A DNA stretch of 64,000 nucleotides from Paraburkholderia acidipaludis NBRC 101816 (GTDB taxonomy: Bacteria > Pseudomonadota > Gammaproteobacteria > Burkholderiales > Burkholderiaceae). This document shows positions 16,997-25,909 of the stretch, one piece after another. The DNA is taken from assembly GCF_000684975.1 (NCBI RefSeq), contig NZ_BAXZ01000018.1, positions 1-64,000 of the forward strand, written 5' to 3'. Position 1 is the stretch's first letter. Each line of letters begins with the position of its first letter. The notes below the pieces were generated by a model. The model saw only the letters and a program-made list of their open reading frames with translations. It was not told the origin of the DNA and did not search any database. The position numbers were made by a program, and so were the translations under genes.

Positions 16997-18058
16997 TCAT
17001 GGTCCCGTCGTGTCGGCCACTGCCTGCCAGGGGCCGGCGTACAGGACGCCATTACGTTCAACCAGTTGACGGCGCATCGAGATGAGCCGGCCGCAGGCAT
17101 TACACCTCGCCTGCGGGATGCCCGTATCGAACCCGATCTGGCGCTCGCCGCACCTCACGCATGGCGTGTCGGCCGCTGGGCGCACGCAGGCACGGATACG
17201 CGCGGCGAGCTGCCCTGACGGATCGAGCTGCATGCAGCGCGCACGGAATTCATCGACAAGCCGCGCCGTAATGGCCGGATCCGTATCGATCATCTCCGCG
17301 AGCTGGAGGAGCGGCAGTGGCAGGCCCAGACAACGGATGAGCTCACGCTGTCGCGCGGCACCGCGGTTACGGGTGAAGGGTGTGCCGGTACGGCGATTGA
17401 ACTGGGTACCGCAGGCCGTGCAAAGAAACCGCGGAAAGCCGCTGACGCGCCCCTTGCGCCGGACATTCCGGTTGCCGCAGATGGGGCAGACGGGCAGCGG
17501 ATCGGCCCGGGGCGAATGGATGGCATCAAAATCGTGCGTCAGCGTCGCCGACAGCGTCGTGTCTTCTGCGTCAAAACCCGCTTCGGGTACAACAGACTGC
17601 ACCACCTCCAGGCCACCGCCCAGCCGGATCAGACGCGCGCAATGACCGTCAGGATCCAGTTCCTGCAGCCAGCGTCGCACCAGCCGGACGGTTTCGCGCA
17701 CGGTATGCTTCATCACGCCGAGTTCCCGCGCTGCCTGTGAGCAGCTAAGCGGTTGCGGCAGCATTGCGACCAGTTCGTTGACCTGCAGCCGGAACGGCCG
17801 GTGCGAGAGTGGCGTTCCCGTCAGACGGCTGAAGTAGTGACCACATCGCTCGCATTGGTACGTCGGCAGCGGGCCGGTGAGCAGCCGCGCGTAGCCCTTC
17901 TTCGCGATCCGTATGCCGTCGCACCTGGGGCAACGCGGGACGGGGTCGGCATTCGGCGACAGGAGCGTGGCAATATGCGTCTGCAGGAAGCGGACAAGTG
18001 CCTGGCCGTCGTCCTGGCCTGTACCGGGCGCAGGCGCGACGGCTCGCAGATCGCTCAT
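16997..18058 (-). CDS. DUF746 zinc-ribbon/HTH protein
   Basis: A 353-residue protein built from two similar halves, each with a CxxC zinc ribbon of transposase (InsA-like) type (CPRCDGIRIAKKGY with CERCGHYF; CPICGNRNVRRKG with CTACGTQF) followed by a helix-turn-helix. A third ribbon (CVRCGERQIGF with CNACG) sits near residues 295-330. This matches the Burkholderia DUF746 family, whose function is unknown. It overlaps the OmpA lipoprotein gene by 4 bases (ATGA), so it is the last gene of the tssM-F-G-J block. A regulatory DNA-binding role is plausible but unproven. Confidence 0.75.
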   Translation of the reverse strand: MSDLRAVAPAPGTGQDDGQALVRFLQTHIATLLSPNADPVPRCPRCDGIRIAKKGYARLLTGPLPTYQCERCGHYFSRLTGTPLSHRPFRLQVNELVAMLPQPLSCSQAARELGVMKHTVRETVRLVRRWLQELDPDGHCARLIRLGGGLEVVQSVVPEAGFDAEDTTLSATLTHDFDAIHSPRADPLPVCPICGNRNVRRKGRVSGFPRFLCTACGTQFNRRTGTPFTRNRGAARQRELIRCLGLPLPLLQLAEMIDTDPAITARLVDEFRARCMQLDPSGQLAARIRACVRPAADTPCVRCGERQIGFDTGIPQARCNACGRLISMRRQLVERNGVLYAGPWQAVADTTGP

Positions 18059-18555
18059 CGGCCCATGATCCTGGCCTCGGACTCTCCGGTAATCACGATC
18101 TCGGTGCGCCGGTTCTTCGCCTGGCCTTCGGGCGTGTCGTTGCTCGCCACCGGCTGGTCATAAGCGAAGCCCTTCGTCGTGATCCGCGACGGGGGAATGC
18201 CGCGCTCATCGAGCGCATCAGCGACGGTCGTGGCGCGTGCTTCGGATAACTGCATGTTGTACTCGTGCGTACCGACGTTATCCGTATGTCCCTCGACGAT
18301 GACCGGCTTGTCGCTGCGTTTGAGCAGTACCACTGCGCGAGCCAGTGCAGGTGCAGCGTCTGCGCGCAGCGTGGACTGGTCGAAATCAAAGAGTACCTTT
18401 TCGGGCAGGCGCAACTGCACGCCGTCAGGGCCCTGTGTGACTTCGATACCCGTGGCCTGGTTCAGTGCAATTTCATGGTCGCGATCCAGTCCAGAGCACG
18501 CCGAAAGCAGTGCGAGCGCGCTGATGCAGGTCCCCAGCGAAAGCAGTTTCTTCAA
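18055..18555 (-). CDS. OmpA-family lipoprotein of the T6SS locus
   Basis: A 166-residue outer-membrane lipoprotein with lipobox LSAC (Cys20) and an OmpA-like peptidoglycan-binding domain (about 50-160): LFDFDQSTLRADA, the EGHTDNVG motif, LSEARATTVADAL and GQAKNRRTEIVI. In T6SS loci, peptidoglycan-binding proteins of this kind anchor the TssJLM envelope complex; neither TssL here has its own OmpA domain. It follows tssJ after 78 bases and overlaps the DUF746 gene. Confidence 0.88.
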   Translation of the reverse strand: MKKLLSLGTCISALALLSACSGLDRDHEIALNQATGIEVTQGPDGVQLRLPEKVLFDFDQSTLRADAAPALARAVVLLKRSDKPVIVEGHTDNVGTHEYNMQLSEARATTVADALDERGIPPSRITTKGFAYDQPVASNDTPEGQAKNRRTEIVITGESEARIMGR

Positions 18556-18633
18556 ATTGTTCTCCTTCAGGAATGGGGCACGCGATAGGCGTACAGATCG
18601 CCATACCCCAAGGTTGCAGTAAGGGGGTACGGG

Positions 18634-19251
18634 TCAGCCCTGTTTGTGAGTTGTTGCCGACGACGCGGGACTGGCCGGTACGGCCTGCTGGGGCGCTTCG
18701 TGCTTGACCGGCTGCGAATCGGCACCAACCAGAACCAGTTCGTTGCCGTTGACCTCGATCTTCACAGGGTCCGTTTTCTTCCACTGCTTCTTCGGAATCG
18801 CGAGCTTCCAGACCCGGTCCTGCACCGGCTCACGGAAAAACGCCACCACCCCCACGACCTGGGCATCCGGGTTCATCGGCTCGGCAAGGCTCGCGCCCGC
18901 GTCAGGACGCAGCACAACGTCCTTCGTGGCCACCAGGTCCGCCTTGAGCAGGTTGAGGTCGTCAGACTGCAGCTGTGCATAAGTCAGTTGTGCGAAGGTC
19001 CTGGCATCCTTGAGCTGGTAGAACCGGACCACCGTCGAAAGCGACTGTCCCTGCACATCCGCATTGATCGACGAGCGGCCCTTGAGGTCCACGTTCATGG
19101 TCTTGACCTGGGTCGTGAAGACCCACTTCGCGGCATCGACGGTGCTGTCACCCACCGCCTGACCGAGGCCGCAACCGGCCGTGGCCACGGCCGCCAGTAT
19201 CGCGGCCGCGAGGCCGGCGTGGCGTGCCGCGCGTTTCCTGTTTGCGTTCAT
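18634..19251 (-). CDS. tssJ: T6SS lipoprotein TssJ
   Basis: A 205-residue TssJ, the outer-membrane lipoprotein of the TssJLM complex. The lipobox is TAGC (Cys27). The beta-sandwich core shows the family pattern: INADVQGQSLSTVVRFYQLKD, then FAQLTYAQLQSDD, and VGVVAFFREP before the final strands. The Ala/Pro/Ser-rich tail of about 25 residues is extra. GGGGAG precedes the start. It sits between tssG and the OmpA lipoprotein, consistent with assembly of the envelope complex. Confidence 0.9.
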   Translation of the reverse strand: MNANRKRAARHAGLAAAILAAVATAGCGLGQAVGDSTVDAAKWVFTTQVKTMNVDLKGRSSINADVQGQSLSTVVRFYQLKDARTFAQLTYAQLQSDDLNLLKADLVATKDVVLRPDAGASLAEPMNPDAQVVGVVAFFREPVQDRVWKLAIPKKQWKKTDPVKIEVNGNELVLVGADSQPVKHEAPQQAVPASPASSATTHKQG

Positions 19252-19282
19252 TGGGATACTCCCCTGTTCCTTTTACTGTTCT

Positions 19283-20386
19283 TCATGTGCCCGTTCCCCC
19301 TGCTCCGTTCCAGCGGCCGAGCTGCACGCGCGTGACACGTTCCGACCCGCGTGCCGCCGAGCCGGGCAGGGTTTCGAGTTGTGCCGTAAAACCCAGGTTG
19401 GCCTCGCGCGGCTCCAGCTTTGGTTTTGGCATGAGATCGGCGCGCACATGCATCTCCAGATCCGCGTCGCTCTCGTAGCCCAGATAGAACCGCAGCAGCG
19501 CCATGATCTCGCGGTGGGCGGGCTGCCCCGGGACGAGCGACAGCACCGTTTCGCGCAGCGCCGGCGTGATCACGATCCGGACCACGTTCGCCCGGTCGTA
19601 GAAGCCGCGGCCGAGCAGGCACTGCTCGCCGAGCGCGGCCGGCTCGAAATCGTTGACTTCGCGCCACACCGGGTGGAATTCCTCGACCGTGATCGAGGCG
19701 TCCGGGACGGCGTGCCGGAGCACGCCGGCCAGCCCTTCGGCCGTGCGCGTTCTCTGCATCGCGAGCCCGAGCATCGACAGCAGCCGGCGTTTGTCGGCCA
19801 CCGCCGCGAGCCGCTGACGCGCGCTGATGGACTCCCCTGCTTCGCTGCCTGCGGAAGCAGGGACGCGCGCGGAGGTGCTGAACCCGAATCCGGCAAAGCT
19901 GAGCAGGTAGCGCGACACCGGGTCCGTGCCGTCCCGCCGGAAGCCGACGGGATACCGGTACTTGCGCGCGACGCGGTAGTACTGCGTGATGATGCGGTGA
20001 TGGAAGAGGTCGAGGAACGCCGCCAGGGACTCGGCCCCGTCGCGGTTCTGCGCGACCTCGTCGACGAAGTACGCGGGCATGCGCGCATCGACGCCATAGA
20101 ACCCGAGAAACGTCGTGACCACCGATGGTGGCACCGCCGGATTGTCGAGGTCATACCGGACCGCGTCGATCTCCCGGCCCGGAAAACCCAGCTGCGCGCG
20201 CGAGCGGAACCGCACCGGTTCTGCGGCGGGCGAATCTGTGGTGCCGAGCGGTGGCATGTCGGGTGCCGCCAGTTCGAGCAGTTCGCAAAATCGGATGAAA
20301 TTCATCCGCGGCGCCTGATCGAGCAGCGCGGGCATCAGCGGCGCAGCGTTGGCAGGTGCGGCCGCCGGCATTCCGGGTGCGTTCAA
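19283..20386 (-). CDS. tssG: T6SS baseplate protein TssG
   Basis: A 367-residue TssG, which forms the baseplate wedge with TssF, TssE and TssK. Visible landmarks are MNFIRFCELLE near the start, the PVRFRSRAQLGFPGREI strand, VTTFLGFYGVDARMPAYFVDEV and a DLFHHRIITQYYRV helix, all usual for the family. The start overlaps the end of tssF by 4 bases. Confidence 0.93.
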   Translation of the reverse strand: MNAPGMPAAAPANAAPLMPALLDQAPRMNFIRFCELLELAAPDMPPLGTTDSPAAEPVRFRSRAQLGFPGREIDAVRYDLDNPAVPPSVVTTFLGFYGVDARMPAYFVDEVAQNRDGAESLAAFLDLFHHRIITQYYRVARKYRYPVGFRRDGTDPVSRYLLSFAGFGFSTSARVPASAGSEAGESISARQRLAAVADKRRLLSMLGLAMQRTRTAEGLAGVLRHAVPDASITVEEFHPVWREVNDFEPAALGEQCLLGRGFYDRANVVRIVITPALRETVLSLVPGQPAHREIMALLRFYLGYESDADLEMHVRADLMPKPKLEPREANLGFTAQLETLPGSAARGSERVTRVQLGRWNGAGGTGT

Positions 20387-22194
20387 AACGGCGCCCCCTC
20401 ACCCTTCGTCTCGGGCCATTCGATACGCCGTCCCGTCGGTTGGGTCACGATCACGAGCTTCGTGTAAAGGTTCACCGTCGCATAGAGGCCGAGGAACCGG
20501 TTGAGCATGCTGCCAAAGAGCTCGAGATCGCCCTCGCCGGCAAAACGCCCGGCGTCGAGTGTCACCGTGATTTCCACGCCGCGCATCAGGCCACCCTTCA
20601 CAAGCTTGCTGAGCGGCCGGTGGCGCACGTCGGTGATCGCCTCGATGCGCCTGCGGTTCAGCTCGCCCTCCGTCCAGTCATAGAGCGCGAGCGAGCCACG
20701 CAGAATTTCCGCGTCGAGCAGGGAGAGGTAGTTCGGCGACAGGTGGGAAAGCACACGCCACTGGTACCGCTCCCGGGTGGGGGGATAGACCGGGAGGGTA
20801 GGCGCCGTGAGGTTGCGTACCGCGCCGATGTTGGTGAAGCCGCCGCGCATGCGCGTAATCCCCGCTTCACGCAGGGCCTTGCGCGGCAGCATGCCGTTGG
20901 TGCCCGTCACCGACAGTGTGAGGATTTCCCTCGGCAGCGTGGTCGCCTGGTCCCACGCGTGGCCGCCGAGCACGAGCCACGTATCGAACCGCCCGGACGG
21001 GCCACGTCGCATGTGGGTGTGGTAATACCGCTCGGGCATGTCGTGGCGCAGCATGCCACCGCGATGCCTGAATGCAGCAAAAGGTACATACTCGAAGCGG
21101 CGGCCACGCTCGAAATACTCCACACCATCAACCGAATAGATGTCGATGAGCGAACCGGCCTCGGCCCGCGCGCGCACGCGGTATTCCGTCTCGTGCTGCG
21201 TGACCGTTACCGGATCGGCTCCCACCGTGAAAAGGTTGATGACCGGCGTGCAGTAGAGGCGAATATTCTCGGCAGTAAAGCGCATGTCGTCCGGATACGG
21301 TCGCTCGAGCACGACCTCGACGTCCACGGACGTGGCCGACGGGGGAAGCGCCTGGATATCGAGTCCGAGCAGGTCGACGAACATGAACTTCTCGGGGAAC
21401 GTGAAATACTCGAGCAGCAGCTGGTAGCCGCCAAACGCATTATCGGCCTTGGGCCAGAGGCGTTCTTCGGCGGCAAAGCCGGCGGGCGCGAGACGCAGTC
21501 CTGACATCGCGACCGGCGCACCTGGCCGGTCCTCGGGCCAGCCGGGCAGGCGCACCTGCATCGCCACCGGCTTTGCCGTGAGCGCGGCGTAGAGGGACAG
21601 CGCGACAGGCCGGTCTGCGTTCAGGTACAGCCTCAGGCGCGGCACCTGCAGGCGATCACGCCCGGCCTGGGCCTGGATGTCCAGATGCAGACGGATAACC
21701 GAGCGCCCATCCTCGCGCGCATAGACGCCCGCTTCGGTAAGCGCCAGCGGATACATGTCGACTTCCTGCGTCGTGCGGTACACGCACTCGATCGTGGCAT
21801 CGTCCGGGCCAGAACCGGTACCGACCGGATCGGAGGTGGCTTCCAGTCCGGCTTCGAGTGTTTCGTGCTTCTGCAGCGCGCCGTGCTCGGGGATGAGTTC
21901 GAGGATCGCGAGCGACGGGATCATGCGCAGGTAGTGCGGCCACAGCATGCTTACGAGCCCTTCCGTCAGCTCGGGCAGCTCGTCGTCGAGCTTGTGGCGC
22001 AGGCGCCCCATCAGGAAGGCAAAGCCCTCGAAGAGGCGTTCGATATGCGGGTCGCGCTCGCCCACACGGTCGAGGTCCAGCTCGCGTGCGCGATCGGGGA
22101 ACGCGCGAGCGAATTCTTTCCCACCTTCGCGCAGGTAGCGCATTTCCGCCTCGAAGTAGCGCAGGATCTCGTTGTCGCGGGTAGATTCGGTCAT
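20383..22194 (-). CDS. tssF: T6SS baseplate protein TssF
   Basis: A 603-residue TssF, full length. The N-terminus ILRYFEAEMRYLREGGKEFA, with a nearby FPDRARELDL and DPHIERLFEGFAFLMGRLRHKLDDELPEL, is diagnostic. It is the wedge partner of TssG. Its start codon shares ATGA with the stop of a 41-codon ORF at 22191-22316 instead of with tssM directly. Confidence 0.94.
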   Translation of the reverse strand: MTESTRDNEILRYFEAEMRYLREGGKEFARAFPDRARELDLDRVGERDPHIERLFEGFAFLMGRLRHKLDDELPELTEGLVSMLWPHYLRMIPSLAILELIPEHGALQKHETLEAGLEATSDPVGTGSGPDDATIECVYRTTQEVDMYPLALTEAGVYAREDGRSVIRLHLDIQAQAGRDRLQVPRLRLYLNADRPVALSLYAALTAKPVAMQVRLPGWPEDRPGAPVAMSGLRLAPAGFAAEERLWPKADNAFGGYQLLLEYFTFPEKFMFVDLLGLDIQALPPSATSVDVEVVLERPYPDDMRFTAENIRLYCTPVINLFTVGADPVTVTQHETEYRVRARAEAGSLIDIYSVDGVEYFERGRRFEYVPFAAFRHRGGMLRHDMPERYYHTHMRRGPSGRFDTWLVLGGHAWDQATTLPREILTLSVTGTNGMLPRKALREAGITRMRGGFTNIGAVRNLTAPTLPVYPPTRERYQWRVLSHLSPNYLSLLDAEILRGSLALYDWTEGELNRRRIEAITDVRHRPLSKLVKGGLMRGVEITVTLDAGRFAGEGDLELFGSMLNRFLGLYATVNLYTKLVIVTQPTGRRIEWPETKGEGAPF

Positions 22195-22316
22195 GATCGG
22201 CAGGTATCAGTGGTTGATGGTTCCGGATTCCAGACCGCGATCAGGAAATCGCGCGCGCCGCACGGAATTTCCTGGTCAAGACGCGCCTGGTCACGCTGAC
22301 GGACCCGATGCTTCAT
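22191..22316 (-). CDS. 41-residue microprotein between tssM and tssF
   Basis: A 41-codon frame beginning MKHRVRQRDQARLDQE and continuing IPCGARDFLIAVWNPE before a TGA. It fills the 118 bases between tssM and tssF exactly: its ATG shares ATGA with the tssM stop (22313-22316) and its TGA shares ATGA with the tssF start (22191-22194). The product is basic at the N-terminus, without a membrane segment. It may be a real microprotein, a coupling ORF that carries ribosomes from tssM to tssF, or a remnant of a larger gene. I know no family for it. Confidence 0.55.
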   Translation of the reverse strand: MKHRVRQRDQARLDQEIPCGARDFLIAVWNPEPSTTDTCRS

Positions 22317-25300
22317 TGAGGAACAACGCCTGCGGGAAGCGCGACGGTTGAGTGCTTCGCCGCCGCGATGGCTGCCTTGGGCAGCGGCGGCGGCCCTGAG
22401 GGCGCGGGCTGCCTTGCGGCGGCGAAACTGCTGCGATCCACGAAGATGCGCGAGGGCAGCACAAAGCCCCGCAGTGCGAGCAGCTCCATCGGCCCTTGCC
22501 CCACATCCGTGTGGATCAGATAGCGCAACGGATGCGTCATGTCCGGGGGGGCAGGCGCGAGCGGTTCACGCGCCACCTGCGCGGCGAGATCGGTGAGCCC
22601 ATCCACTTTCGTCACGCCAGACTTCGGATCGGCGTTTTCCGGCTTCGCCTGCCACGTCAGCTGATACGTCGCACTGTCCATTGGCTCGACCTTTGCACGC
22701 TCGAGCAGACGCACGAGCGCCCAGCGGCCCGGGAATTCAAAGCCCTTGTTCGTACCCGCCGTGTCCGTCTGCCATTCGAGTCGCGTACCGGCCTTCTGCG
22801 GTTCGCTCGATGGCCATGTCATCGTGCTCCAGGATTCCACCTGGTTGTAGTAATGCAGCGTCTGCCCGTCGAGCGTGAGCAGCGTGTCGGTGATGCCCGG
22901 TGTCGGCACGGGTTTGAGCCCGAATACGAACTGCGGCTCGCCTTGCGCGAGCATGTGCCCCGCGATCTGTTGAAGGGTATTGATGGCCTTCAGGAACGCC
23001 GGATCGAATGCGCGTGCGGTGCTGGCCGACCCGCTGCCGCCGCCACCGGAGGATGGCACCCACTGGTCGCCCTGCAGCTGCAACGCTCCGGCGAGCTGCG
23101 TGGAGAGGAATGTGTCGATCAAGCCACCCTGCGGGCGCAGGAAGCGCGCGAGTTCCGGCAGCGACGCATCGTTGGCGGTGCTGGCAAACGGATAGCGCCC
23201 TGCAAACGAACGGTTCCACGCGGCGACGATCGTCTCGCGCCATGCGTCGTTCAGGCTCGCTTCCGCGGGTGCAAGCACCGTGCGGGTCGCCTGCGTGACC
23301 GGCTCGACGAAGAGCGAATTGCCCATGCCGGCCCACTGCTCGCCCAGGCTGGCCGCGATGAGTTGCGCATAGCCGAGCGTATCGGAGAGGTCCGAGCCCT
23401 TGCCCTGATAGAGCGCCTGCGCGACCTGCCGTGCCTGGTCGTCGGAGTCGGGACTGTCGCTGATCTGCTGCAGTTTCAGGCGCAGCGTCGTCACCCGTTC
23501 CGTGAAGCGCTCAAGGCTCAGGTCGCTGGCCGGGGACGTGGCGTTACCGTTACCCTGGGCAACAAGCTTGAGCACCGGACCGAAGGAGGCGCCCAGCGGG
23601 CCGGCGGGATCGGCCTGTGCCGGCTGCGGGGTGTCGTCCTTCTTGCCGAAGAAGTTCTGGGCCTTCGTAACCAGCGCGTCGGAAAGCGTTGCCTGCTGCG
23701 CGCCGGCGCCGCCCTGGTAAGCAAGCGACTTCATCAGCGCAATGAGCGGAGACTGGCGTGCATCGGCGATGAGCTTCAGTTGCCCGACGGCGGCCGGCAG
23801 CGTGGGAGCGGCCGCACACCGGATGCTGTTCATGAAGTCCTGCCAGTGCTCGGTGTAATCGGAGAAGTAGTGGGCACGCAGTGCTGTACGCAGCTCGTCG
23901 GGTGTCATGGCCGTGCCCGCCTGCGAACTGCCAGCGTTGCCGAGTACCCAGTTGCCTTCGACGCCATTGTGTTTGGCGGCGTCGTCGATTGCGGCTTCGA
24001 TGGAGCCCTCCCAGGCCTGACGCGTAAAGACGCCCGGAACCGTCGCCGACGTCGAGAAAAGTCCGCGCGTGTCCGTGCCCGCAGTCACTGAGGCAAGCGT
24101 CTGGTCGGGGTACTTGTGGCCGACCGAGTCGAGAATGCCCTGATAGATCGTGTCCTCGGAGTTCCTGACGCCGATGATCGCAAGCAGCGTCTGGCGCGCG
24201 TTGCCCACGAGATCCTCGCGCGGCTGGATGCGCCAGTCGGGATGCGTGGGAAAGTGCTGCGCCCAGAAACCCAGCAGCTGCGCGGACAGGTCGAGTTTTT
24301 CTCCGGGGCGCAGACCGGTATCCAGATTCCAGTGCTGCCCGAGCTGGGGCGTCATGAAGGCGGGATCGGCACGCTGCGGATCGGCCATCATGAGGTAGGT
24401 CTTGAGCGCCTGCTGGCCGTCCTGCGCGACCTGGCTGCTCTGCGTGTCGACCTGGGCCGTCGACATCTGACCGAGATCGACGAGCTGGCCTTCGATGTCC
24501 TGCTGGACGGGGGCGACGAGCAACGGCTTTGCGGCGCGCGCGTAGGGCTTCCACAGGGCATCGAGTATGGCCCGGTCGTGGTTCAGCCCGAAACGGGTCA
24601 GCAGCGGCGTATGTTCCTGCACGCGAGCCTCATGCAGCCCGATGCGCTGCTGGAGACCGAGCAATGCGCGCAGGCGGCCCGGGGTATCGCCCGCACGGTT
24701 AAGCGCCTGCAGCGACTCGTTCGTGAGCATGACCTCGTGCGCGTTGTTCATGCCCGAGGCGAGCATGCCCACGCTCCAGATGCCGATGAGGACCAGGGCA
24801 ACCGTCGAGGCAATCGTGACGGGATTGGACCAGGTACGGCGGCCGGGCGTGTGCCTCGAGGCGTCAGCGAGATAGCGCCACAGCGGTAGACGGCTGCTGC
24901 ACGAAGCGCCCGACGAGCTCGATGCGGTTGCACCGGCAACGACCAGAGGAGCGAAGAAGGCGCCGGCTACCGGCAACGGGCGACGCTGCCAGTCGGTCAG
25001 GCCCGCGATCCAGCGCGCGAGTGGCGCACTGCGGACGTCGAGCCGCGTGGACAGATCCGATGCGTAAGCGTCGTCGCCGTTCGTCGCCAGCTGACGCACG
25101 CTGCGGTCGGCGAGCTGGTCACGCAGCCCGAGCAGCGCCGTTTCGATGGCGCTCACGTTGAGCGGGCGCGTGAATTCGCAGCCCGTCACCGGCGTGTCGA
25201 ACCGATGAACAGCATCGGCGCCCGCGACATCCAGAACGTAGACCGGCGCCGACCAGTGCAGCAGTTCGGTCATGCGCGCAAGGCGGATACCCCACTGGTT

Positions 25301-25909
25301 CTTCTCGCCCGATGGGTCTAGCAACGGCGTCCGGTCGTCGAGCACGAGCGCAATCGCATCGAGCGGTCGCATGCGTCGCGACGAACGGAGCTCGCGCAGC
25401 CACAGTTCGTCCGGCCGGTCATTCGCATCCAGCCCACCCCAGAGCAGGACGACGTCATCCGTGATGATGAAACCCTTCTGGGCCAGTTCCGGCATCCAAG
25501 CGGTCACGGCCGCGGCGTCACCCGCGACCAGCACCCACGGCTGGACGTAGGCCCAGAGGAACCAGCGCTTCTGCTTCAGCTGGAATTTCAGTTCTTTCGC
25601 CCAGTTGACGACCTGCTCTGCCCGGCTCTTTGCCGTCACCGCTGCGGGATCCGTCTTGCCGGGTGGTACGGCTCCCTTGTCCTGGGACGTCTGCTGGACC
25701 GCGTCCCGCTTCGCCTTGCGTCGTTGAAGAAGAAAGCCGAGCCCCGCGAGGACGAAGAGCCCCCCGAAAATGAGAATGGCCTTGAACCGGATGATCCAGG
25801 CGAGAATATCCTTCGGATCAACGGTATAAAGAAGCACGCCCGCGATAATGCCAATCACCGCAGCAGCAATCAGAATCCGGCCCAGGATGTGTTTTTTTTC
25901 GTTGTTCAA
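22313..25909 (-). CDS. tssM: T6SS inner-membrane protein TssM (IcmF)
   Basis: A 1198-residue TssM, the scaffold of the TssJLM envelope complex. Two membrane helices occur near residues 8-30 and 45-62 and a third near 370, followed by a large periplasmic part ending in the beta-rich DUF1215/TssM C-terminal region that contacts TssJ. The cytoplasmic NTPase-like domain keeps the PWVLVAGD strand, but the P-loop GPPGSGKT is replaced by DAAAVTAW, so no Walker A is present. It is linked by 4-base overlaps to the membrane protein upstream and the microORF downstream. Confidence 0.93.
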   Translation of the reverse strand: MNNEKKHILGRILIAAAVIGIIAGVLLYTVDPKDILAWIIRFKAILIFGGLFVLAGLGFLLQRRKAKRDAVQQTSQDKGAVPPGKTDPAAVTAKSRAEQVVNWAKELKFQLKQKRWFLWAYVQPWVLVAGDAAAVTAWMPELAQKGFIITDDVVLLWGGLDANDRPDELWLRELRSSRRMRPLDAIALVLDDRTPLLDPSGEKNQWGIRLARMTELLHWSAPVYVLDVAGADAVHRFDTPVTGCEFTRPLNVSAIETALLGLRDQLADRSVRQLATNGDDAYASDLSTRLDVRSAPLARWIAGLTDWQRRPLPVAGAFFAPLVVAGATASSSSGASCSSRLPLWRYLADASRHTPGRRTWSNPVTIASTVALVLIGIWSVGMLASGMNNAHEVMLTNESLQALNRAGDTPGRLRALLGLQQRIGLHEARVQEHTPLLTRFGLNHDRAILDALWKPYARAAKPLLVAPVQQDIEGQLVDLGQMSTAQVDTQSSQVAQDGQQALKTYLMMADPQRADPAFMTPQLGQHWNLDTGLRPGEKLDLSAQLLGFWAQHFPTHPDWRIQPREDLVGNARQTLLAIIGVRNSEDTIYQGILDSVGHKYPDQTLASVTAGTDTRGLFSTSATVPGVFTRQAWEGSIEAAIDDAAKHNGVEGNWVLGNAGSSQAGTAMTPDELRTALRAHYFSDYTEHWQDFMNSIRCAAAPTLPAAVGQLKLIADARQSPLIALMKSLAYQGGAGAQQATLSDALVTKAQNFFGKKDDTPQPAQADPAGPLGASFGPVLKLVAQGNGNATSPASDLSLERFTERVTTLRLKLQQISDSPDSDDQARQVAQALYQGKGSDLSDTLGYAQLIAASLGEQWAGMGNSLFVEPVTQATRTVLAPAEASLNDAWRETIVAAWNRSFAGRYPFASTANDASLPELARFLRPQGGLIDTFLSTQLAGALQLQGDQWVPSSGGGGSGSASTARAFDPAFLKAINTLQQIAGHMLAQGEPQFVFGLKPVPTPGITDTLLTLDGQTLHYYNQVESWSTMTWPSSEPQKAGTRLEWQTDTAGTNKGFEFPGRWALVRLLERAKVEPMDSATYQLTWQAKPENADPKSGVTKVDGLTDLAAQVAREPLAPAPPDMTHPLRYLIHTDVGQGPMELLALRGFVLPSRIFVDRSSFAAARQPAPSGPPPLPKAAIAAAKHSTVALPAGVVPQ

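Noticed and set aside
19181..20467. 428-codon plus-strand frame opposite tssG/tssJ
   Set aside because: Antisense shadow of confident T6SS genes.
22496..24091. 531-codon plus-strand frame opposite tssM
   Set aside because: Shadow of the third-codon-position GC bias in tssM; low-complexity Arg/Leu/Gly composition and no ribosome site.
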